From positions 1-64,000 of the forward strand of contig NZ_RKME01000025.1 of the NCBI RefSeq assembly GCF_003797825.1: DNA of 64,000 nucleotides, read 5' to 3'. The stretch is from Gordonia sp. OPL2 (lineage in GTDB: Bacteria > Actinomycetota > Actinomycetes > Mycobacteriales > Mycobacteriaceae). Of the stretch, positions 57,615 to 64,000 are shown one piece after another. Position 1 is the stretch's first letter; each line of letters starts with the position of its first letter. The position numbers were made by a program, and so were the translations under genes. The notes beneath the pieces are model-generated. The model was not told where the DNA came from and did not search any database. It saw only the letters and a list, made by a program, of their open reading frames with translations.

Positions 57615-59441
57615 TCAGTAGACGTCGCGCAGATAGCGTTTCGCGCGTTTGAGGTCGTCGATGTAGTCCTGGGCTTCGTCGTCTGTCAGCCCGCCGTGTT
57701 CGGCCACCACCTCGCGCAGTGCGGTGTCGACGTCGCGGGCCATACGGGTGGCGTCACCGCACACGTAGATGTGAGCGCCGTCCGACAGCCATCGGAACAG
57801 GTCGGCCCCCTGCTCCCGCATCCGGTCCTGGACGTAGATCTTGTGCTCCTGGTCGCGGGAGAAGGCCAGGTCGAGCCGGTCCAGGAGACCGTCGGTGACG
57901 AAGCCGTCGATCTCGTCGGCATAGATGTAGTCGTGGTCGCGACGTTGGTCGCCGAAGAACAGCCAGTTGCCGCCACGAGCGCCACGCGCGGCGCGCTCAT
58001 GCAGGAACGACCGGAACGGCGCGATGCCGGTCCCGGGCCCGATCATGATGGCCTTCGTGTCGTCGGATGGGAGGCGGAAGGAGTTGTTCGGTGAGATGAA
58101 CATGCCGACCTGGGTGCCCTCGGGTCGGCGGTCGGCGAGAAAGGTCGAGCACACCCCGCCGCGCTGACGATCACCGGATCGGTATCGGACCGTGGCCATC
58201 GTGATGTGCACGGTGCCCGCATGGGCGAGTGGACTCGACGAGATCGAGTACACACGGTGCTGCAGTGGCCGCAGCTCGGCGATGAGTTCGTCGGGACTGA
58301 TGGTCAACGTCGGGTCGACATCGAGGAGGTCGAGGACGTCCTTGCCCCACATCCAGGCATCGAGGGCCTCTCTGTCGCCGGTCGACGTCAGGTGGGTGAG
58401 TTCGGCATCCTGGCTGCGTTGCGCGATGTAGTCGAGGAGATACTTCGACGGGGTGGAGATCTCGTAATGATGGGTCAGCGCCTCGCGTAATGTCCGTTCG
58501 GTCTTGCGATCGGCGATCACGGTGTCCGGCGAGGCACCGAGACGGGTGATGATCCGGTCGACCAATTCGGCGTCGTTCACCGGCGAGATGCTGATGCCGT
58601 CGCCGGGTTGATAGTCGATCCCGCTGTCGCCCAACGAGATCTCCAGATGACGGACTTCCTTGTCCGACGTCGGTGCGGACAACAGCGTGTTGGCGACGAC
58701 GGTCGCCGGATAGGGGTTCTTACGGGTCCACGCGGACCTTGCCGGGGTGTCCGGACCCGCGGTGGTGGTGGTCGTCGGCGCCGTGGTCGTGCCGGGTGCA
58801 GAGCCGGACGGCGGTGCGGCGTCGACGGCGCCCGCGTCGACTGCGGCGAGGGCGGGTACCGCACGTGCCATCCAGTCGGTCGCCGGATCCTCGAAGTCGA
58901 CATCGCAATCGACACGATCGACGACGCGGGTACCGCCGAGTTCGGCCAGGCGCGCGTCGATGTTCTTGCCGGCCTGGCAGAAACCGTCGTAGATGGAGTC
59001 GCCGAGGGCGAGCACCCCGAAGTAGAGCCCGTCGAGTCGCGGTGCGTCCGGGGCGGCGAGGGACTGCCAGAAGAGTTCTGCGTTGTCGGGCATGTCGCCC
59101 TCGCCGTAGGTGGAGGTGATCACCAGGAGGCGGCGGGCCGCCGACAGCGCGGTGATGTCGAGCGCGTCGAGATCGCAGCGAACCGGCTCGAATCCGTGCT
59201 CACGGGCCGCGGCCTCGGCCTGTTCGGACAGCCACTCCGCGGTGCCGGTCTGGCTGCCGTAGACGATCTGCAACGGAATCCGGCCGGGAGCGGCTGCGTC
59301 GACGGCCGCGGTCCCGCCGGCGTGCGCGGCCGATCCCGTCGGCATGGCGATGCGGGTGTTGAGGCCGGCGAGAAACCCTGCGAGCCAGGCTTTCTGGTCA
59401 CCCGTGAACGGAACGTCCGCCGGGATGTAGGGAAGTTGCAT
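57615..59441 (-). CDS. CysJ-like diflavin reductase (sulfite reductase flavoprotein alpha type)
   Basis: 608 residues, cytoplasmic NADPH-to-FMN electron relay. The N-terminal LPYIPADVPFTGDQKAWLAGFLAGL is CysJ-like. The flavodoxin domain (about 55-205) has YGSQTGTAEWLSE and STYGEGDMPDNA. A Thr/Pro linker (about 225-245) leads to the FAD/NADPH domain with RVYSISSSPL near 430, GGVCSTFL near 460 and GPGTGIAPFRSF near 490. The C-terminal RYLRDVY ends in the flavin-stacking Tyr exactly as in CysJ. No cysI (siroheme subunit) is in the window. Instead it starts 1 nt after the stop of a glutamate synthase-related gene, so that protein is the likely electron acceptor (inference). Confidence 0.9.
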   Translation of the reverse strand: MQLPYIPADVPFTGDQKAWLAGFLAGLNTRIAMPTGSAAHAGGTAAVDAAAPGRIPLQIVYGSQTGTAEWLSEQAEAAAREHGFEPVRCDLDALDITALSAARRLLVITSTYGEGDMPDNAELFWQSLAAPDAPRLDGLYFGVLALGDSIYDGFCQAGKNIDARLAELGGTRVVDRVDCDVDFEDPATDWMARAVPALAAVDAGAVDAAPPSGSAPGTTTAPTTTTTAGPDTPARSAWTRKNPYPATVVANTLLSAPTSDKEVRHLEISLGDSGIDYQPGDGISISPVNDAELVDRIITRLGASPDTVIADRKTERTLREALTHHYEISTPSKYLLDYIAQRSQDAELTHLTSTGDREALDAWMWGKDVLDLLDVDPTLTISPDELIAELRPLQHRVYSISSSPLAHAGTVHITMATVRYRSGDRQRGGVCSTFLADRRPEGTQVGMFISPNNSFRLPSDDTKAIMIGPGTGIAPFRSFLHERAARGARGGNWLFFGDQRRDHDYIYADEIDGFVTDGLLDRLDLAFSRDQEHKIYVQDRMREQGADLFRWLSDGAHIYVCGDATRMARDVDTALREVVAEHGGLTDDEAQDYIDDLKRAKRYLRDVY

Positions 59442-59442
59442 G

Positions 59443-62400
59443 TCATCCCACCTTCGTGGTGTCAGTGTCGATGGAGGACCGCAGGCCCGCCGCGACGTCG
59501 GGAACCGCGGCGGCGGCGAACAGCTCGTCGAAACCGGGCAGTCCGCCGAGCTTCTCGCGATTCTTTCGGTCCTGCAGGAGAATCCATCCGTAGGTGCCCG
59601 GCGCATCCATCGACCACACGTTGCGTTGCGCCAGTGCCGACTTGTAGTCGTCCACGCGCTTCGCCGCGATCAGCGCGGCGAGTTGGTCGGCGTCGTATGC
59701 CCCGAGGATGTCACGCGCGTACCGTGCGACCTTCGACAGCAGTTCGAAGTCCTCGGTGAGAACCAGATTGCGCGCCCCGGTGGCGATCGCCTGATCGGTC
59801 CACGCGGAGACCTGCTCCCGGGGCCGGGTGCCGCCCGTCCGTGCCAGGCGTGTGGCGGCGAGTCCGCGGGCGATCTCGAACACGGTGAACGCGTTGAGGA
59901 GACGGTACATCTCCGCATTGTCGGTCTCGCCGTATCCGGGCACGGCGCCGTCGGCCACCGGCGTACCGCTGCGAATGCTGACCTTCAGCGCCCGCACCTG
60001 ATGGGCCGCCAACGCCGTCGACAATTCGTCGAGGAGGTCGCGATGCGAGATCGAGGCCACCAGCGCGTCGCTGTCCTGATAGGCGACCAGGGCCCGCGGC
60101 ATCGCATAGGAGATGTAGTGCCGTTCGGTCTCCCAGTTCTCAAGCAGTCGGGTGCCCAATGCCGAACCCGTTGCCGCCACGTGCATCTCGAGCATGTGCC
60201 GAACGGCGTGGTGGTGAACGGGGGCGAGAGGATCGTCGACGCCGGTGATGGCTCCCACCACCACCGAGTCGCTGCTGATGCGGGTCTCGAGAACGCATGC
60301 CGGGTCGTATTGGTACAGGAACCCGCCACTCATCCCGTTGCCGAGTCCCTTGCCGTACCCGCCGAGGTTCAGCACGGCCCCGTTGGTCATGTACTCGCAG
60401 CCGAATTCGCCCACCCCCTCCACGACCGCGGTCGCGCCGGAGTTGCGGACCGCGAACCGGTCGCCGGCCTCACCCTCGACGAACAGTCGGCCGCCCGTGG
60501 CGCCGAAGAGGGCGAAGTTGCCGATCAGGACGTTGCCGCCGATCGATGGCGAGCCCCCGCCCGGTGAACGTACGATCACGCTTCCGCCCGACATCGACTT
60601 CCCGACACCGTCGTTGCAGGTCCCGCTGTGCTCCAGGCGCATTCCGTCGTTGCAGAACGCCGCGTACGAGAGCCCGGCCGAGCCGGAGGTGGCGACCCGC
60701 ACGGAGTCCGGCGCCAGGAATCGGCGACCGCGGTCGTCGACGAGCACACTCGGCAGGTCGGTGATGTCGGCTGCGGTCAGCTCGTGGTTCAAGGTCCGTT
60801 CGATGTCGACTGCGAGCTGTGCGCCGACACTCTTGTTGCGGTTGCCGAGCACGGGGGTGTCGATGGTGACGTCGCGGTCGCGCGACTCCAGCAGGGCCCT
60901 GCGGACCTCGTCGCCGACCGCATCGTCGATCGCGTAGTCGCGTTCCAGATACACGGGATCGGTGATCGCGACCGGATCGATGCGGGCCAGGAGCGCCTGA
61001 AGTCGCAGCGGTGTCACCACCGCGGGATGGTCGACGAGCCGGAGCAGGTCCGTGCGGCCACGGGCGGCGGACAGGCTGCGCAGTCCCAGCCCCGCGAGGA
61101 TCTCCCGGACGTCGTGGGCGATGTTGCACAGATACTGCGCCATCGATCGCGGATCCCCGTCGAAGACCTCGGGGTTGGTCGTCAGGCCGGCCGGACACTT
61201 GATGTTGCAGTTCTTGGCCATCACGCAGCCGATCATCATCAGCGCGGACGTTCCGAACTCGAAACTGTCGGCACCCAACAGCGCCGACGTCACGACGTCG
61301 CGGCCGGTCTGATGAGCGCCCGAGGTACGCAGTACCACCTTCTGGCGTAAGCCGTTGGCGCACAGCGCCTGGTGTACTTCGGCGAGGCCGATCTCCGCGG
61401 CGCGGCCCGCGTAGCGGAGGCTCGTCACCGACGCTGCGCCGGTGCCGCCGGTGTTGCCGGCGACGTTGATCACGTCGGCGCCCGCCTTGGCCACACCGAC
61501 GGCGATCGTGCCGATACCCTCCGACGAGACCAGTTTGACGATGACCCGGACGCGAGCGGCCTTGCAGTCGTGGATGAGTTGGGCGAGGTCCTCGATGGAG
61601 TAGGTGTCGTGATGTGGGGGCGGCGACACGAGTTCCACGCCGGGCGTGCCGCCGCGCGCCGCCGCGATCTCCACCGTCACCTTGGGGGCCGGGAGCTGTC
61701 CGCCCTCACCGGGTTTGGCCCCCTGGCCGATCTTGATCTCCAGTTCACGGAGCATCGGGTCGGCGAGGTAGCCCGCCCAGATGCCGAACCGTCCGGAGGC
61801 GAACTGCTTGATCGCCGACGCACGGATGGTGCCGTAGCGGGACATGTGCTCGCCACCCTCGCCGCTGTTGGACAGACCCCCGACCATGTTGGTGCCGTGG
61901 GCGACGGCTTCGTGGGCGGGTGCGACCAGGGCGCCATGACTCATCGCGCCGGAGGCGAAGGTCGTGGTGATCTCATGTGCGGGCTGCACATCGGCGAGGG
62001 CGATCGCCGGTTGGGCGGTGCCCAGTCGGCTCAGCAGGTCGGTCGCCGTGCCGTTCGCGACGACGATGATCCCCGAGTCCCCGCAGTCGAGTATCTCCGC
62101 CGACGTCCCGAGCAGATCCGCCATCGCCTGAGCCAGCGCCTGGATCCGGGCGAGTCCGTCGGAGCCGGTCGGATCCCCGTCGAGGGACACATGGAAGGTG
62201 CCGGGCGTGCCCGCGTCGTCCTCGAGCGAGGTCACCCGTAGACCACGCACGAGGACCTTCTCGGCCGGATCGGTGTGCGCGCGTTGCAACACATCGAGGA
62301 AGTCGTCGGCGGTGCCCGATCCCGTGACGTCGAGTGGTAGGGCGAGGATGTCGCGCAGTGCACTCGGTCGGTCGGCGCGTTGCGCGGCGATCTCCTCGGC

Positions 62401-64000
62401 GAACGAACGGTAGGCGTCGGTGACCACGAACCCATCGATGTCGTCGGCGGAGAGGCGGTCGTAGGAGCTGTCCGCGTAGGCGCGCGCGTCGAGTCCGAAC
62501 GCATCCGACAACCTGCCGAGGGTCAGTAGGCGGAGCCCGCCGGCGCGATCGGCCTCGGCGGCAGACGGGGATTCGCGACCGGCGGTGGCGAAGGTGATCT
62601 TCTCCCCGGTCAGGTCGGCATACTTGCGCACGGCGGTCGCACCGAACGAGTGGCCCGCGCCGTCGGAACGTTCCTTGAACAGGCCCAGCAACGGCAGGTC
62701 CTTGTCCGAGGTGAGCGAGGTGCTCATCGCGGCGCGGTGAGCACGCCCCACGGTCGCCGCGATCGGGCCGAGTCCGACACCCCCGACCGGGGCACGCAGG
62801 TCCGGGAACCACCGGCGCAGATCGTCATCGGCGGTGTCGAGGAAGTTCGGTTCGAAGAACTCGCCGCCGATGTAGCTCTCGACGGTGCACAGCCCGACGC
62901 GTCCCATCGTCTTCATCAGTGACTTCTCGGCGGCTTTCACCCATCGCCGAAACGCCGCCAGTCCTTCGGCGCCGTCGGTCGACACGGATGCAGCGCGACG
63001 TGCGATCGAATGGGGATGGACTGCGGCAGCGCCGAATCCGAGGGTGGCCGCGAGGTGATGGGAGGACTCCACCTGGCCGGTGTCGGCGACGAGTGACACC
63101 CGCAGACGCAGGCCTGCCGCGATCAGTCTCTGATTGACCGCCGACACCGCGAACACGATCGGGATCGCGGCGCGGTCGTGTGCGATCCCGCGGTCACTCA
63201 GGACGGCGATCCCACCGCGCGACTCGGCGAAGGCGACGATCTCGTCGCCGAGTCGGTCCACTGCCGACACCATGGCACGGCGGTCGTCGCCGTCGCGGTC
63301 GTCGTAGGCGATCGGAAAGCAGGCGTCGAACAGACGGGCGGGGGTCACTTCCTGCCGATGCAGCAGATCCAGGTCGGCGGTGCCGAGAACCGGTGAGGGA
63401 AGGATGATCTGACGGCCGGCGGCGTGCGCGTCCGTGCCGGTCCCCGGTCGCGCGCCCAGGGCGACACGCAGCGTCATGCCATCTGCCTCGCGGATGCTGT
63501 CGAGTGGGGGATTGGTCACCTGCGCGAATCGTTGCGAGAAGAACCGCGCCACATTGGGTTCGATGTCGGTCAGTGCGTTGATGGCGTTGCCGAAGCCCAT
63601 GGCCGACACCCGTTCACTGCCGTCGGACAGCATCGGGTCGACGAAGTAGCGGAAGCTCTCCTGGTCGAGGTGGTAGGCCCGATACCGCTGATGGTCGGTC
63701 AGCTCGGTGGGGCCCACTGCGGCATCGGCGGCGTCACCGGTGCCCGGCCGGCGATCGTCGGTCGTGCCGGCCGCCGCCTCGACGTCGGCCAGGTCGATCT
63801 TGGCCGCCGCCAGGAGCGCACGGTAATCCTTGGCGGCGGCGAGCTTCTCGTAGGCGTCGAGCGTCGTGTAGGTGCGGTGCTCACGATGGTCGTAGTAGAT
63901 CATCCCTCCGGCGGAGACCCGGCCCCGCGCGATCACCGTCTCCGGCGGGAACGCGATCTGTCCCGCCTCGGAGAACACGCACAGATAGTCGGTGGTCTCG
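59443..64000 (-). CDS. Glutamate synthase large subunit-related protein (5' end outside window)
   Basis: About 1518 residues visible. The gene continues beyond 64000, where the missing N-terminal glutaminase domain is expected. Visible order: end of the amidotransferase region (ETTDYLCVFSEAGQ), an unusually long central domain (about 650 residues), the FMN synthase domain (GAMSHGALVAPAHE, SNSGEGGEH, IKQFASGRFG, GAKPGEGGQLPAPKV, SPPPHHDTYSIEDLAQLI), a cysteine motif, and a GXGXG beta-helix (NGMSGGFLYQYD and similar). The 3Fe-4S motif reads GCVMAKNCNIKCPAG, C-x5-C-x3-C, one residue shorter than the C-x5-C-x4-C of classical GltB. No gltD follows. A diflavin reductase gene starts 1 nt after the stop. 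Confidence 0.85.
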   Translation of the reverse strand, partial: ETTDYLCVFSEAGQIAFPPETVIARGRVSAGGMIYYDHREHRTYTTLDAYEKLAAAKDYRALLAAAKIDLADVEAAAGTTDDRRPGTGDAADAAVGPTELTDHQRYRAYHLDQESFRYFVDPMLSDGSERVSAMGFGNAINALTDIEPNVARFFSQRFAQVTNPPLDSIREADGMTLRVALGARPGTGTDAHAAGRQIILPSPVLGTADLDLLHRQEVTPARLFDACFPIAYDDRDGDDRRAMVSAVDRLGDEIVAFAESRGGIAVLSDRGIAHDRAAIPIVFAVSAVNQRLIAAGLRLRVSLVADTGQVESSHHLAATLGFGAAAVHPHSIARRAASVSTDGAEGLAAFRRWVKAAEKSLMKTMGRVGLCTVESYIGGEFFEPNFLDTADDDLRRWFPDLRAPVGGVGLGPIAATVGRAHRAAMSTSLTSDKDLPLLGLFKERSDGAGHSFGATAVRKYADLTGEKITFATAGRESPSAAEADRAGGLRLLTLGRLSDAFGLDARAYADSSYDRLSADDIDGFVVTDAYRSFAEEIAAQRADRPSALRDILALPLDVTGSGTADDFLDVLQRAHTDPAEKVLVRGLRVTSLEDDAGTPGTFHVSLDGDPTGSDGLARIQALAQAMADLLGTSAEILDCGDSGIIVVANGTATDLLSRLGTAQPAIALADVQPAHEITTTFASGAMSHGALVAPAHEAVAHGTNMVGGLSNSGEGGEHMSRYGTIRASAIKQFASGRFGIWAGYLADPMLRELEIKIGQGAKPGEGGQLPAPKVTVEIAAARGGTPGVELVSPPPHHDTYSIEDLAQLIHDCKAARVRVIVKLVSSEGIGTIAVGVAKAGADVINVAGNTGGTGAASVTSLRYAGRAAEIGLAEVHQALCANGLRQKVVLRTSGAHQTGRDVVTSALLGADSFEFGTSALMMIGCVMAKNCNIKCPAGLTTNPEVFDGDPRSMAQYLCNIAHDVREILAGLGLRSLSAARGRTDLLRLVDHPAVVTPLRLQALLARIDPVAITDPVYLERDYAIDDAVGDEVRRALLESRDRDVTIDTPVLGNRNKSVGAQLAVDIERTLNHELTAADITDLPSVLVDDRGRRFLAPDSVRVATSGSAGLSYAAFCNDGMRLEHSGTCNDGVGKSMSGGSVIVRSPGGGSPSIGGNVLIGNFALFGATGGRLFVEGEAGDRFAVRNSGATAVVEGVGEFGCEYMTNGAVLNLGGYGKGLGNGMSGGFLYQYDPACVLETRISSDSVVVGAITGVDDPLAPVHHHAVRHMLEMHVAATGSALGTRLLENWETERHYISYAMPRALVAYQDSDALVASISHRDLLDELSTALAAHQVRALKVSIRSGTPVADGAVPGYGETDNAEMYRLLNAFTVFEIARGLAATRLARTGGTRPREQVSAWTDQAIATGARNLVLTEDFELLSKVARYARDILGAYDADQLAALIAAKRVDDYKSALAQRNVWSMDAPGTYGWILLQDRKNREKLGGLPGFDELFAAAAVPDVAAGLRSSIDTDTTKVG

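Noticed and set aside
57108..58094. Plus-strand 328-residue open frame over the HemS-like gene and the 3' end of the diflavin reductase gene
   Set aside because: It has no domain and is antisense to clearly coding sequence on both sides of the 88-nt gap.

Overview
The window is high-GC, densely coding chromosomal DNA from a mycolic-acid actinomycete (order Mycobacteriales). I read it as Gordonia-like or a close relative. The grounds are gene content and order: rmlD-wbbL-manB arabinogalactan genes, sigE-rseA-htrA-tatB, mrp, the trehalose importer lpqY-sugABC, corA, kgd, and argS-lysA-hom-thrC-thrB-rho. Much of it follows the order of the M. tuberculosis segment around Rv1220c-Rv1251c, Rv1277-Rv1278 and Rv1292-Rv1297, with lineage-specific insertions. 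The genus is an inference. No phage, insertion sequence, integrase or CRISPR was seen.

Layout. (1) 1-3.3 kb: the start of a probable LytR-CpsA-Psr gene (minus), then the overlapping operon rmlD-wbbL-manB for the rhamnose/mannose steps of cell-wall synthesis. (2) 3.4-13 kb: O-methyltransferase; the envelope-stress block sigE, rseA, htrA, tatB; mrp; a secreted transglycosylase; a DUF1003 membrane protein overlapping a soluble MgtE/CBS protein; and a small GSP17M-like membrane protein. (3) 13.2-17.8 kb: lpqY-sugA-sugB-sugC. (4) 17.8-23.3 kb: deaminase, ParB-like/metallophosphoesterase pair, SUFU-domain protein, corA, marC-like gene and an orphan osmoprotectant-binding lipoprotein. (5) 23.3-27.8 kb, accessory: an SDR and a flavin monooxygenase divergent from a TetR gene, then a DUF559 endonuclease-like gene bracketed by two related, oppositely oriented 21-bp repeat arrays. 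(6) 27.8-39.8 kb: kgd; a fused two-half ABC exporter, a glycine-rich protein and a glutathionyl-hydroquinone reductase-like gene, divergent across a perfect 18-bp palindrome from padR-MFS. (7) 39.8-47.4 kb: an SbcD-like nuclease and SbcC-like ATPase, tRNA-Arg(CCG), a class II amidotransferase, a YrhK-like membrane protein, and the DUF305/DUF3105 pair. (8) 47.6-56.4 kb: argS-lysA-hom-thrC-thrB, then rho with a long leader containing a 16-codon upstream ORF. (9) 56.5-64 kb (minus): a glutamate synthase-related gene cut by the window end, tightly followed by a CysJ-like diflavin reductase, then a HemS/HmuS-like protein.

How the parts work together. Cell-wall sugar synthesis, SigE stress control and trehalose recovery are standard envelope housekeeping. 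The accessory islands look like detoxification modules, each with its own regulator. The least ordinary locus is the 3' end: a glutamate synthase large-subunit homologue with a shortened cysteine spacing at its 3Fe-4S motif, coupled by a 1-nt gap to a diflavin reductase instead of to GltD.

Across the window at least thirteen genes have a TANNNT -10 element 6 to 8 nt before the start codon, the hallmark of leaderless transcription. I used this to fix several start codons.
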